From NCBI GenBank assembly GCA_947247005.1, contig OX365959.1, positions 37,857,097 through 37,921,096 on the forward strand: a stretch of 64,000 nucleotides of DNA, given 5' to 3'. Shown one piece after another: positions 43,216-56,112 of the stretch. The translations under genes and the position numbers were made by a program. The first letter of the stretch is position 1. Each line of letters starts with the position of its first letter. Origin of the DNA: Spisula solida. Its lineage: Eukaryota > Mollusca > Bivalvia > Venerida > Mactridae. Under the pieces are notes generated by a model that was given only the letters and a program-made list of their open reading frames with translations, was not told the DNA's origin and searched no databases.

Positions 43216-43939
43216 TTAGCCAAAAGTATATCACAGAGCGATAGGATTAGATCTATATGACTCAGGTAAAGGCTTGATTTGGGTATTTAAATGTTTGTTT
43301 ATGACGGGTTTCAACATCTGTATCCCAACTAGTACTAACTTACACTTCAATCTGGGACCAGCAGCTTCGCATGTCCAGTAAAATATTCAATTTTTCATCG
43401 AAGGGTATGACCTGCTGCAATGGAGAACCAAAACCAGATCACCGCAAACAAATCCAGCACACCAACAACAGCCAGTGCATGTGGGAAAAACCATAACACA
43501 ATGTTGTTTGCTATTTATTTTAATATAGTATACCAGCTTTTTTGTATTGTGCGGCTTACAATCTTCTCCAACTGGAAGGCAGTGGATGCCTTATCATTTC
43601 ATACTTTGCAGTCCCTGCTTCCTGATTATGTAAGTTACTGGCAATTGCCAAATATTTGGTGACACTGGCCGGGCACTAGAAATTTGAAAATGAGTGGTTG
43701 CACTTGTATGGGTTATTCTTGACCGAAATATCTAAAGAATTACTAACATATCAAAAAACAACTAACTGTTCTCAGTTGTTTTTTATTCAAACACTTGTAA
43801 CAACATATCATCATTATACAACAATGGATATAAATAATAAACAAATTTACAGATACTAGTACCCGGTATAAACTTAGTGCAATCACTGGACTGATGAACC
43901 ATACCCTAACTGCACTGCCTTGACACAGGAACTTTACTT
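43216..43939. other. non-coding, nothing recognised
   Basis: A short inverted AACAACTAACTG/CAGTTGTTTT stem lies near 43770. The 80-codon frame at 43420-43662 has no family resemblance. Confidence 0.3.
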
Positions 43940-44900
43940 GAAATAAAATTATAGACTATATAACCTTTGACCTCTAAGTTTGACCTTTGAGCTAGGGACT
44001 GAAGTATTGCACATGACACACAGTCTTGATGTGGTGAACATTTGTACCAAGCAATTTCAAAATCCAGTAAGAAATGATAATATTACAGAGCAGACGCAAC
44101 TTGCATGACTATATAACATTTGCCTCCAAGTGCAATCTGACTAAGTGCTTGATCTTCCTTACCGGTAGATCGGATGACAACGCAATACGAGTGTGTATTT
44201 ACAGAAATCGGAATTTCCATTTATAATTCAGCCAATCATATAGCTCGTTACATTGGTACTTCGGTCGTATCAATAAACGGCAAATTGCATATAAAACAGT
44301 TTTCCTCAACTTTAGTCTGCTTTTTAGGAGTAATCCTCATTTATTCGGCCATTGTAGAATTTGTAGTACTGATAATTGGATGAAAACACACTGTTGATTA
44401 TCAATCGTGAAAGCTCGGCCATTTCCGTTTGTCTCCGGTAAATATTGCAATCCATAAAGACCGAGGTGATCAGAACAAAGGCACGCACGATGCATGTGTT
44501 TGTGATAACTACCGTATTTAAAAATAGAATCGACTCGCTGTCAAAATTGTGAAAGCAAGGTGACCTTTAATAGGGCATCGTCAGATTCTCATGTGTAGCA
44601 GGTTTGAGGATATGATTTTAATCAGATTGCCTCCAAGTGTGACCTTCACATTTGAGCCAGGGGCCTGGTTCTTAAGCATGAAAGACTGTCTTGATGTGGT
44701 GAACATTTGTAAGAAGCAATTTTAAAATCCAGTAAGAAATGTCATATCCAGACACGAAACATGCCTATTTAAGCCTTTCAACCTTTGACCTCTAAGTGTG
44801 ACCATTGAGCTAGGGACCTGGGTCTTGCGCATGACACATCGTCTTGTTATAGATGTGGACACAATTTTTCTAACAGACCGACAGACCAACCAACCAATAT
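43940..44900. repeat. diverged direct repeats of a bivalve-style interspersed family
   Basis: Three related blocks (about 43961-44100, 44600-44740 and 44760-44870) share TTTGACCTCTAAG.TGACC, GAGCTAGGGAC, GCACATGACACA.. and GTCTTGATGTGGTGAACATT. Between them lies TCAATCGTGAAAGCTCGGCC (44401), which recurs at 61779. Confidence 0.65.
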
Positions 44901-45199
44901 AGTGACTCCAGTATAAACCCTTCAAACTTTATTTTTGGTGGTTACAATAATAACAAGTTTATAACAAGCAATAGCACTGAATGTGATGCAACCCCCAACT
45001 CCCCCCCACAAGATACTGCTCCAAGCAATAGCACTGAATGTGATGCAACCCCAGGCTCCCCCCCCACAAGATACTGCTCGACACAGTGATGTGAGCATAG
45101 AGGTCGCATTTATTATGACCTGCAAAACTTGGTCCAAATTATGATCATGTGTACAACTTAGGTTTGATTAAAGGCAATCATTAGCAAAATTGATCTGAC

Positions 45200-46480
45200 C
45201 ATTTTGTTTGACTGTATGCGTAATATAAAACTTGGTACTGATAGGTCATGCAAACTTCTAATCAATAGTAACCATGAAATATCATGGACAAAATTAAAAG
45301 TTGAAAAAAACAAAGTGTAATAACTCCCTTAAAATTTTTCCGACCAACAGCGCTATATATCCACAACTAGACTTGTTACTGATAAGTCATACAACATTTC
45401 ATTGAAATCCAACATATGGAAGCAGAGATATAGCGCGGACAAAATTGTAAACTTGTCTAAAAAACGAAGATTCTAACTCAATAAAACTAATCCGACCGAT
45501 GTGCACAAACAATATGCACAAATAGGCACAGTACTCATGAGTCATGCCAAGTTTCATTGAAATGCAACCAATAGATACCGAGAAATAGCACAAACAGAAT
45601 TTTATAAGTGTAAAACAACAAAGGACAATACCTCGATGAAAATAATCCGACCGGCAAGCGCCAAACCAGGCACAACAAGGCAAGGTACTGACGAGTCATG
45701 CAAAGTTTTGTTTAAATCCCACCAATGGCTACTGAGAAATAGCACGGGCACAATTGGACGGACCCACCAACGGACCTCAGGCATGACTCCAATATAGCAC
45801 CTATATACTATGTATCTGGGGGTATATTAATGCAACATTGTCATATGTTCATAACATTTCATTTCAACATAATTATGGTACATATACGAGATATAATTAT
45901 GTACTATAGGTTAAAACTTGTTTTTTGGGAAATTTCAAGATTAAGTTGAGAGGTACATTAACATATGAGTATAGAAAAACAGAGTATGTACAGTTAATAT
46001 TCGCAAGTAATATTGCCAAAACACAAGGATTTATAAAAAAAGATATTTCTCATTACAAAAAAAACAATACATTTGAAGTCATCTGCATCAAAATATTTAC
46101 TCAATTATTCTAAAATCAGTCAATAATAATAATACTGAAGGAGGATATAATCCAATACAGGAACAAACTGCTTAAATCCAATAAATCAATATGGAGTTAT
46201 TTCAATTGACCAGAACTATTGATTAAAGATGTTACAGAGAAATAGCTCAGACAAAATTACAAGTGTAAAAAAGAAAGGGTAACAAATAGTGATTACAGAG
46301 AAAAAGCGAAAATTATATCCGTTAAAATTGATCTGACCAAAGTGTGCCAATGATATCCACAACTATACTTGGTACTGATAATTTTAACAAAGTTTCATTG
46401 AAATCCAACCAATGGATACAGAAAAATAGCATAAACAAAATTTATCAGAGAAAAAACAAAGGGAAGTAACTCCCTTTACA
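45200..46480. repeat. degenerate tandem array, about 140-170-bp units
   Basis: Repeated blocks with ATCCGACC, AC.ACTTGGTACTGATAAGTCAT, CAAAGTTTCATTGAAATCCAAC and CAATGGATACAGAAATAGC.C occur near 45240, 45370, 45520, 45690 and 46360. Divergence is high. A near-duplicate (CAATAGCACTGAATGTGATG, twice around CCCCCCAC) sits just upstream at 44968-45070. Confidence 0.65.
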
Positions 46481-46799
46481 TTTATCCAGCCAAACTGTGT
46501 CAATGATATGATGATGAAATTGTATGATTTTGACTGTTTGTTCTGGATAAACATGAACATTATTGTCATTACAACTACTGCTTAGCACTACATATCTCAA
46601 TCTCACACTCATACATTTACATTCTTTTAATTTGCAAGAAGAGAGCGTTTCTGTGCCATATTTATGCAGATTATGATTGTGCACATTCAATATATACAGC
46701 AAATGTCATTACATGACTGTGTACATTGATCTTGGAAGAAAACTTCTGATACAAGCATTGTAAGTTCTAAATCACAATTCATTTTCATAGGATTATGAT

Positions 46800-46946
46800 C
46801 AGAGAAGAGGAAGTCAGTGTATTTATATGTCTATCCTTTTGAGGGCTCCTTTCCTTAGGACCTCTCACAATTGTAAAATGCACATCTCTATCAGGTATAG
46901 CAGCTAATATCACCATAAGTGCCAACACTACAACAACCTGCATGAA
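46800..46946 (-). CDS. possible small exon with hydrophobic start (low confidence)
   Basis: On the minus strand TTTTCATGCAG could be an acceptor or contain a start codon. The reading gives MQVVVVLALMVILAAIPDRD then VHFTIVRGPKERSPQ, like a signal peptide followed by a polar segment. No partner exon with matching phase was found. Confidence 0.2.
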
Positions 46947-47224
46947 AATGCTGTTACAGTAATAACCATCTGAATGGTGGAACACTCCAACCTAAGCACT
47001 GCTTCATACGAATAAGGTGAAATAAGCACATGTCAGATGCTGTTTCGGTGTTTCTGAATTATGTTTTCAATTATCATCCGTGTGGTTATGTAACCATTTA
47101 GTTCAGCTTTTACTAAGTTTACTTCACTTCAACAAAGTAATATGGGACATTGGATTGAGGAAAGGGTAGTCTTCTTGTCCGATCGTATCCGATAGTCCAC
47201 TATATCCCACCGTGTATAAACCAA

Positions 47225-47395
47225 ATTACTATACGATTTATTGGGATACTATACAATTCAACTTGTATGACTTATTGTGATTGAAATATCTGTTACAGGT
47301 GATTTCCAATCACTGAATGACTTATTGCAAGACTATAATTCAATGTGTACTCCTTATTGCGATTACCGGAAGTTGACATGCTTCTACACTGTGTA
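47225..47395 (+). repeat. two-unit direct repeat shared with 17041-17225
   Basis: TTATTGGGATACTATACAAT and a second block ending CCTTATTGCGATTACCGGAAGTTGAC mirror the structure upstream of the gene at 17339. Here too it touches a candidate coding exon, on the opposite strand. Confidence 0.7.
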
Positions 47396-47570
47396 TCCAT
47401 GTGCCTAGACAAACACCACTTAGAACCATCTAAATTGTCACATTTATCAATATATGGTATATATATTGTCTTCCAATGAAATTTTGCAACCTTCGTCCAT
47501 TTGGAATCCGAATACAAACAAACTTTGTCACCATACCATGCCAACGCTACTGATGATAGGTTGATGATGC
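47395..47570 (-). CDS. possible internal exon (unrecognised)
   Basis: A minus-strand acceptor TTTTCAATTTCAG is followed by open sequence reading IINLSSVALAWYGDKVC, LYSDSKWTKVAKFHW and CDNLDGSKWC. Trp/Cys content suggests an extracellular domain, but no family is recognised and no clear donor was found before the repeat at 47395. Its phase does not fit directly to the candidate at 52018-52126. Confidence 0.3.
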
Positions 47571-47591
47571 CTGAAATTGAAAATATATAAA

Positions 47592-47877
47592 AACAAGACT
47601 GCGTTCAATAAACGCTTATGCCCCCTGTGGAAGCCTTGTCCATAAATAAGTCTAAGTCCAAAACTAGGTCAAGGTGAAGGTCAAAATGGGGTTAGGTGAT
47701 ACTGGCGTGTGGAGAGTGTTCATACACAACATCCATGCAAGTATGAAAGCTTTGTAGCAAGCCATATTAATGCTAGAAGAAACGGTCAATTTGGGTTAAC
47801 CACGACGGACGGACGGACGAACGGACGGACAGGTGAATCACTATATGCCTCCCCATCTATCGATAGGGGGGCATAAA
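47592..47877 (+). repeat. interspersed repeat with (GGAC)n tract
   Basis: Starts CAAGACTGCGTTCAATAAAC, contains AAGGTGAAGGTCAAAATGG, a GGAC tract at about 47804-47831, and ends CTATATGCCTCCCC, then CGATAGGGGGGCATAA. This layout is familiar from bivalve interspersed repeats. The ends share an inverted TTATGCCCCC/GGGGGGCATAA. Confidence 0.65.
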
Positions 47878-49938
47878 ACCATTTAGGATTGAATACAGTA
47901 AAACCTCAATAATAACACTAACTGAAACAAGATATTTGTAAACATATACATTATGTATAGTCCGGAGAATTTGACACGACTCTCAACCTTTAATTAGCAT
48001 AATTCAACAGCTGATAAAGGGTCTATATTTATAATCCCGTTTGTATGTTTTCATAAGTGGGAAGTTTCGCGAAGACGCTCGAGATGTAATACCAACACAA
48101 ATCTATAGGACCGATGTTTCCGATTTGCTCGCGGAAATTTATATATTCAACACAAGAACCTTGTAATATATTCATGCATAAAGGTCAGGATCATGTCAAA
48201 TTCTCTACGCATACCCCCAAGGCAGCCAAGTAGTTTTTTAATAATAATGTCAGAATGCATGACAATCTCAACCTGTGACCAAATCTGACCTCAAAATCAA
48301 TAGGGGTTATCTACTGATGATGACCAACTTCCCAGTAATGTTTGAAAACCATTAGGCACGAGGGATGATCCAAAATATTTTGAGTAGGGCTTTTTTCCGG
48401 GTACGTAGTGGAAGGGGAAACAAAGAATATTATATTTTAGGCCTCATGGAATGTCACACGGAAATGGCCCCATTTATGCTTTGGTTATTTCCGGGACATT
48501 CCATGATTTTTTTGTGAATTAGATTTTTATATATTTATATATATAAACAAATTTTGCTGTTGCTCATAGAATTATTGCCGCCACTGTCGCAACTCCTTTG
48601 GCCATATGTAATACATTAGACTACTTTACAGAGACAACACAAAATCATCAAAATGAAAATAAAATTAATTACCTACCTACCAACGCAATGTAAAAATACT
48701 GGGTCGGTAAAGGTCAAACTAACAATATTTTAATTTAAGCCTAATGTATATATCAAAATAAAAATAAATATATAGGTTTAACCAGTATAATAATATCAAC
48801 ATTTAGATTTATGTATTTTATATTAAAATAATTATTGCTCAAATTCGATCATTGCACATGATATGAAAATCTCATTATGACAAGAATGAGCAGTGCGGAT
48901 TTTGTCTGCATTCCTTTCATGGCTGTTGCTGATACAGGAAGTCAAATAGGTCAAGATATAGATCTATATACATGTACTGATAAATGTGCAGTTTTGTCAA
49001 ACAGGGTTTTATGACCCTGTCTGGGAAAGGAGTATATTTTGATATGGCAGATAGATAGAGATCTATCCACTGTGCACATCAGGGGGTTTTATTACCCAGT
49101 ATAATATTTCACCTGATGTAACAGATAGATAAAGGTTATCCTTAGACTGTGACAATGTTTGCACTAATGGATTAAATTTAACTACTGCAGGTGTCAACTA
49201 AACTTTATAAATATATATCATTGTTATAAAATAATTACCAGTATATATATTATATAATTATATAATATTGAATACATAAATAGTGATTCATCAGTACATC
49301 ATGAACATAAATATAAGACTGGTACTGTCAAATTTTCAGCCCAGCACACATGCCAGGTTAAATGCCACAGAACTTCCCATAATCGCGCGCATATCTGACC
49401 CCTGGGGGCCCATATTTGATAATCAGATCTCTAAGTTTGTTCTAGATGTTACTAAGAAAATAAACAAATCTCAAATTTGAAAATTTCTTTGACAATTCTG
49501 TTTTCATAGTGACAAAATAATTGCAGGGAATAATAGTTTACATAAAATCTCACACTTACTGACTCAATTAAAATAAGTTTTTCTTAAGACAAATAATACA
49601 TACATAGTTTAATTAATTCCATGATTGTATAGACAAATTAAGTATCAAACTAATTGTTGTTTTATGAGGGTTATGAATTTTATGTTTCTAAATATAGGTA
49701 ATGTTGACTGTTAGTCAAAATTGATATGAAAATTTTATCCGTGTTATGTTGGGCCTAAAATAAAATATTGTTTGTTTCCCCATCCCCTACCTACCCGATT
49801 ATAAAGGGCCCTACCCAAAATATTTATTGCCCAAATTGAAATAATATTTTTTTTTTAAATAGAAGTGAAAAATAAATATTTTGTTTACTGGCTTCTTAAA
49901 TCTTCCCATTAAATTTAAGACTGTTGGGTTTCACCTTA
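47878..49938. other. non-coding; short repeats only
   Basis: A possible pogo-type end (TACAGTAAAACCTCAATAAT) at 47895, a mariner-like end (CGAGGGATGATCCAAAATAT) at 48360 without partner, and members of a family of about 85 bp (GGGGAAAC..AATATT..TTAGGCC) near 48408, 48663 and 49750. Confidence 0.4.
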
Positions 49939-50807
49939 TACCCCAATCACATGAGAGTCGGAATGAGCCGGAATGCCGTAGGAATAGCAATTCGTGGTAC
50001 ATTCTTGTATGTTCGAAATGTATTCCGACTGCATTCCGAGTACATTCCATATGTTCGGGCCAGTTTGAATGTGTAAACATGCTCTAAACCTATTTCGTTG
50101 GAAATAAAATACATATTAAAATAAAAATGAATGAACTGTTATTCAAAACTCTCTGTATTTATTGATACTGTCCAGATCACACGGCGTCGGAATGAGCCGG
50201 AATGCCGTAGGAATAGCAATTCGAAGTGTATTCCTTCATGATCGAAATGCATTCGAAATATTCTGTCTGCATGCTGAGTCAATTCGTAGTGCATTCGATA
50301 TATTCCGGCCCATTCCTGTGTCCACTTCGAATGTTTTGCGCATGTTCAAAACTTTCGAGATACATTCGAAGTCAGGTGGAATATCGAACGGCTACCGAAG
50401 TGTATTCTTCCGACATTCTGATTACATTTTAAATATTCTTACGGCATTCTGACTATATTCGGAACATTACTTAAAGCCATTATAGGTACTAATATTAAAC
50501 ACACTATCCGTGCACAACCCGTGCATAATCCCGTGCAAAACCGGCCGATGCTTGTGTTTACCGTATTTTGAAAACATATGCGTGCACGATCTCCGCTATC
50601 ATTCCAGGCGGACTCCAAGTGTATTCGAGTTATACTCGAAGTATATAAGAATGGTATTTGAAGTATTCCAACGGCATTTTGACAAAGCTGTAATAATTTT
50701 GGTCAATTCGAGTTATCATTCGGAATGTGTTTCGAATGTTTATTCTTTCTTCATTCCGACTCATTCGGGCCCGTTCCGGCTGATTCGAGAGTCGTGTGAT
50801 TGGGGTA
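49939..50807 (+). mobile_element. 0.87-kb MITE with TACCCCAATCACA ends, copy 1
   Basis: The left end TACCCCAATCACATGAGAGT and right end ACTCT..-type mirror (CGTGTGATTGGGGTA) are flanked by TTA on both sides, a 3-bp duplication as in PIF/Harbinger. The interior is built from dozens of degenerate CATTCGAA/CATTCCGA motifs, and the two halves resemble each other in inverse orientation. No transposase. The copy at 57903 is nearly identical. Confidence 0.85.
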
Positions 50808-52017
50808 TTAGAGTTAATTCTAAATTTCATTATTGTTGGTTTTCACCTTAGGGTTAATTCTAAATTTCATTATTTGTATGTCTTAACCAATAACTATCAT
50901 AATGAAACAGTACAAAATATTTACCCTACCTACCTACCCATTCTAAATCTGCTAGGGTTGGGATGGGGAAACCAAGAATATTTTAAGTTCGGCCTTATAA
51001 AAACTAAAAGAATTATTTTCTATGGTTGCAACCAATTAAATTCAGTATATACTTTGTATTAAACAGAATTAAATATATCAACACTGGAATTAGATCTTTG
51101 TGATTAATTTACAAAATTAAAACTTTGTGATATTCACAAATTGGTTTTCAACAATTGGAGAGAAAGGCTACAACAAGACTTTTACCAAACTCCCAGATAT
51201 ACATTATACAACAACATACCATACCACATACTATTACACCCTCAAATCCCCTCTGTTGTCATCATGGTTATTTTACTACGAAAAAGTATTAGAAGAATAA
51301 ATGAATTATAAGTTTTTCCTATCTACATATATTGTTTATTTTTATCTGTATTGTTTATTTTAAGGTTTTAAAACTTTAGACGAAATAGGAATTCTTACTT
51401 TACTCTTTAGGCGTTCAATTAAACACTTTAGATGATTTTAGACCAAATGTGATTACACGAAATGGGAAGTCCTCACATGCAGGTCAGATCTCCTGCATCA
51501 TGCATGAGTCTCAAGCATTTGAGACTATACTCGCGCATGATCGCTTGCAATGATCAAATCTCACACATTTCTTGTACATACTGGAACTTGTTATATTTTG
51601 TTAAATTATGAATATGATCACAAATATTGGTTTAAATTGCTTCATGAAGCATGTATGGTATTGTAATAAAAGATACAAGAAAAGTAAGGGAAAACTGCAA
51701 ATAAACTTTAATAATTTAAGTTTAAAGTTTCTGCCAGAAAAATCTCATGGATTTAAATTTTTAATGATATCTCTCGCATTTTCATCACCAATCTCATGCA
51801 ATGGGGTCTGCGAAACATGTCATGTATGCATCCCCGTCATTAATACATAACAGGATATCAATGAATATTGAAACAAAATATTTCCCCTCCTACCTAATTC
51901 TAATTGGCCAGGGTCGGGAAGGGGAAAAAAACAATATTTTATTTTTGGCCTTGCATTATAAGACTGCATTTCTAGGCAATTTCTGTCATTGTCTACATTG
52001 TATATTAGTAAACCTAC
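50808..52017. other. non-coding; about 40-bp duplication and two short repeats
   Basis: TTAATTCTAAATTTCATTAT occurs twice (50814 and 50855) with TTTTCACCTTA between, a local tandem duplication at the MITE target. Members of the 85-bp GGGATGGGGAAAC family lie at about 50925-50997 and 51882-51955. No exon. Confidence 0.5.
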
Positions 52018-52126
52018 CTGGTAATATTTGAGCTTGCCCTGTCACCAATCAATTTCACGTTTGAGGACCCATTTGGGTAACCCCGGTCACCAATCAATTT
52101 CACCAATGAAGTAAAACGTAACACAC
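52018..52126 (-). CDS. possible 109-nt internal exon (unrecognised)
   Basis: The minus strand has a strong acceptor (TTTTATCTGTTTCAG) and donor (ACCAG|GTAGGTT). The frame between is open and reads LRFTSLVKLIGDRGYPNG then SSNVKLIGDRASSNIT, with VKLIGDR duplicated. Both ends are split codons. VKLIGDR loosely recalls the first strand of SRCR domains but this is too short to assign. Confidence 0.35.
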
Positions 52127-52672
52127 CTGAAACAGATAAAACACACAATTTTAGCATCAAAATAGCTGTCAGATAGTCATTAGCAACATTTTGGGAAAAT
52201 AGCATACAATGTCACTGAAAAGTCCCGAAAACTTCCTGCCTAATCATTATGGTTTGATTACTTGACTTATAAATCACTCAATGACTGATGTATTATAGCA
52301 TGCCGATACTAGAAAAGTACTGTTGGAATTTTGACCTATAGTGCATTGCTGGACTTTTGTATCACGTCAAAATAGCGGGGGAAATATAGCCTAAACTATA
52401 CCTGGGAGGTATAGGGTGGGGATTTGCAGGGGTTTTACCATTTGTATGGCCTAGGGGGCAGGGCAGAAATAATTCATCATCACAATTTAATAAATTATTA
52501 TGAAACAGAAAAGGAGCAGGACTCAAGGGGGAAATATCGAGAACTTTGGGGAATATATACTCTGAAGAGGCGAAAGGGGCCTAATATCTCCACATATTTT
52601 ATCAAAAGAAACACGCACTCTTATTATTATCAACATTTGAGTAGAATATAGAATTATTTTTTTATAAAGTTA
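52127..52672. other. non-coding, nothing recognised
   Basis: If the 52018-52126 exon is real this would be its upstream intron. No other motif. Confidence 0.3.
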
Positions 52673-53393
52673 CAGCAGAACTTCGATGCCTCGAACTACC
52701 TTCGGACCGGGAAAATAGTTCGAGGCTTCTAGGGTGTTCTAGGCATCTATGGTATTCAAATATAAGTTCGAACTGATGTCGGCATGGAAATCCGTGTGTG
52801 CATTGCTTAATTACTTCACTTGCATAATGTACGTGTACCATTTTTTAACATTATTTATTTTAATAATAAAACATACATGTAATATATTTAGACAACATTG
52901 ACCAGCAATCTGATTTATTTTTGACGTATGAGAACTTTAAAAAATGATTATTTTATTCTGATATGTTGTTGCTTCTGAATTTTATTAACAAGAAAATAAT
53001 TAAATTATAATTTCATGTTGACCTTCGTTAGCTATTAAATGGATCTATAAGTGTTTAAGTTTCCAAAAACTCGTTATACAATGCAACAATTAGGTATACA
53101 TCTTTTCAGTAATTATCACAACGTGTTAATACACCTGTCGCCGACTACCCGCGGTCGAACAATACAGTTCAACACTTAATGAAAGGTGCGAAAACTATCA
53201 TTGTTCGACCCATCTACAGGGAAATCATAGCAAGGGACCGTCCAATCAGTTCCAGTGTTCGACATGGATATTGTTCGAGTGATCTATTGTTTCACTATAT
53301 GAATAAAGCAGAGATTTGCCGGGACCGAAGAACCAGTTCGAGGCATCTAGGGTGTTCGAGACAAGTACTGTTCGAGGCATCGAAGTTCTACTG
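52673..53393. mobile_element. pogo/Tigger-type MITE, 721 bp
   Basis: The left CAGCAGAACTTCGATGCCTC and right GAGGCATCGAAGTTCTACTG ends are inverted with one mismatch and flanked by TA. Subterminal blocks (CGAGGC.TCTAGGGTGTTC) occur at both ends. No transposase was recognised; the interior is AT-rich. Confidence 0.85.
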
Positions 53394-55835
53394 TACTTAG
53401 TGTTTAACTCAGCTATCCTATTGTTTATTGTATCAACAGATAATTATCCTTTTAAAATGCCAGTCTAGTAGGCATATTATTCAAAAACAATTAAAAAATA
53501 TAAACAGTCTAAGACTAATTTGTTTAAAAAAAACATCCAATAGCAAAGATTATGTCTTAAAGTAATATTCAAGTAGGCTATTTCCCAAACATCTATTATT
53601 TCAGTATATCAAAGAAAAGGAATATTTAACACAAATAATGTCTCTCTATTTGTAATTCTGTCATACATTAATAAGTAGGCCAGGGTAATACACTGAAAAT
53701 TAATGATTCGAAAAACATTCTTCAACTTTTTAAATCATTGTAACTTTTTATATCATTTTATAAACTGGAAAATAGACTGTCTATAAAATGCAATAAAGTA
53801 ATTAAGGGTATGGGCAAAAATAGGACAGACACAGTTATGACTGCTGCATTTAGTTGGCCTTGGGATTTATGACACTGTTTTATATGACCCCTGTTGTGAT
53901 TAATTAATTGACTCCATATTTATGGCACTTATTGTTTTCTTTATAGCCATATATTACATAACATTGCACAATATGCCAGCCAATAGTAAAGCTAATTGCA
54001 AAAAGGAATCTCCCTAATTTTCATTTTTTAGTTCACTTATTTTGGAGACTTTATACAAATTAGTGAAATATTGGTAACTTTAATTGACCTCTCTATATAT
54101 CCAAAAGACTCATGTTTGATTGTATAATTATTTTTATTTTAATGATAATTTAAGGTTTTCAAAATACACTTTTGTTATTTATATTAAGATTTCAAAGGGA
54201 ACTTCTGTATTAAATTTATGATTGATTTCTATGTGTTATGAAATCAAATTACTTCCAATAATCACTTAATTAGGTTTTCTTAAACGCTTTAAAACAAATG
54301 GTTTTTAATTCCGAAGTCATGTTGTGTGTTAAAAATATTAACATTTGTTAACACTTAATTAACACCATTGCCTAATATCAGTTATTTATCGCCTAAAGGT
54401 ACAAAAATGTCACACTGCACATTTTCATTGATTGATTTAATCCACAAGATTAATATAACTTTGGAGAGAGTACCTTTAGGTGTTTTTTTTTAAAATGCCA
54501 AGCATAGCCTTTATTTGCCAGTCTGCTTTCTGCTGAAATATGGCAGGCATATATGTGTGCCCCCATCCGGAATTGAATTTCTTAAATTAAGGGTCCTGAC
54601 CAGCCATAACTGGGAATCAAACCCCAAATACTGGGTTACCATTCAAGAGTACAAACCTGACTGGACAATGGCTCTGAAAATTATTACAACTGAATTCCAA
54701 TAGATCACTCAACAGATTTAGAAACGCAACGATTTTGGGGGTTGGTATTTTTGGTATAAATTTTAATTTAAATTTTATTGGAGTATAAACCAATAAATGG
54801 GACGATAGTTGAATGCCTGGTATGATTTTCTACGGAAAAAAATATTTCAATTCAGCCCATTACGTCATATTGGTGTCTTTTTCACTATTTACACCTGACG
54901 CGCGAGCAAAGCCACTTGGCGCAGGGCTCTCGCTACACTTTTGGGTCTGGGGCCAGGGGCCCTCATGTAGGGAATTTCGCGTTGTTTTGAAGAAAAAGGG
55001 GACTTTTGTCTTTTATAAATATCAATACCCCGTATTATAAATGTAATACATATTAAATGATCAAAAAGCCAATTTCAAGCTATAACAACAGATATAGCAA
55101 TGGCTGAACAGCATTTACAAAGACTTTTCATGCATACGCTGGAAAAGGCTGGACAAAAAGTACCGCATTTCAAGATCGAAAACATGGAAAGTTGGTCATT
55201 TACCAGGAATTACCATGGATTTCCATGCTATACCAGGGATTACTAGCCTATTTTCCAGCGTCACCCTGGTAAATGTACAGCCGGGTTAGAATCATAATTT
55301 TTTTACAGGATTTATTAAAATGTACATGCAAAAACAGATAGCAGTTCTATTGTGTATAAACTTAAGTTACTGTAACAATGTCTGTCCAATTACAAAATTG
55401 TGAATCAATCACATATTAACAAATTCCAGCCACTAAAGTATCTAATGTATATACTCTAACAGTTGTCAGTGTGCACGCTTTGTGTTTACAACATAAAAAA
55501 AACTTGATGATGATTCTACTACATTTGTATTTTTAAACAATTATTCCATATAATTGACAACCAGACATGACAAAATAATTGGATTAAATGCAATGTCAGT
55601 AACCCAACTTTTTAACATGAAACATAATAAACAATTATTCTATATGGAGGATAAGTCAGCAATAAATGCATATTGCAAAGTTTTTCTGTGAAAGATTGTA
55701 TAATCCAGGAAATGTAAACAAAATAAAATCATATCAACTTTTAAGTTTTAGCTTGATTTTGATAGTGGCAATGTAATTCACCATAGGAAACTCAGTGTTG
55801 CCTATAAAGGTAAAACACACTTATATTTTGTTATA
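53394..55835. other. non-coding; one tRNA-like fragment
   Basis: Very AT-rich without exons. Near 54555-54640, AACTGGGAATCAAACCCCAA resembles an inverted B box of a SINE head. Short inverted TACCAGG.ATTACCATGG repeats lie near 55200. Confidence 0.35.
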
Positions 55836-56112
55836 CAGTGGAACTCACTCAAAGTAAGACATTGAATAGTACTCGTTCATAACGAACATTTGATCAATGT
55901 ATCATAACACAATATTAGTCACATCATAATTATATCATGATAATAATTATATGTTTATTTTATTTTCTTCGAGCTATAAATGTATACGTATGACGAAATA
56001 CGTTTTATCCAAACTTATATAACGAAATTTCGTTGTACGGATATAGCGTAAATTGGATATAGCGAAATAAATTTCTGGGTCCCTAGGATTTCGTTATAAC
56101 CAAGTTCCTCTG
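55836..56112. mobile_element. pogo/Tigger-type MITE, 277 bp
   Basis: CAGTGGAACTCACTCAAAGT at the left and TTCGTTATAACCAAGTTCCTCTG at the right are inverted over the outer 10-12 bp with TA on both sides. Subterminal ATAACGAA motifs occur in both orientations. Confidence 0.7.

Noticed and set aside
48360..48400. Complete mariner element starting at CGAGGGATGATCC
   Set aside because: No matching right end was found downstream, so only a possible solo terminus can be claimed.
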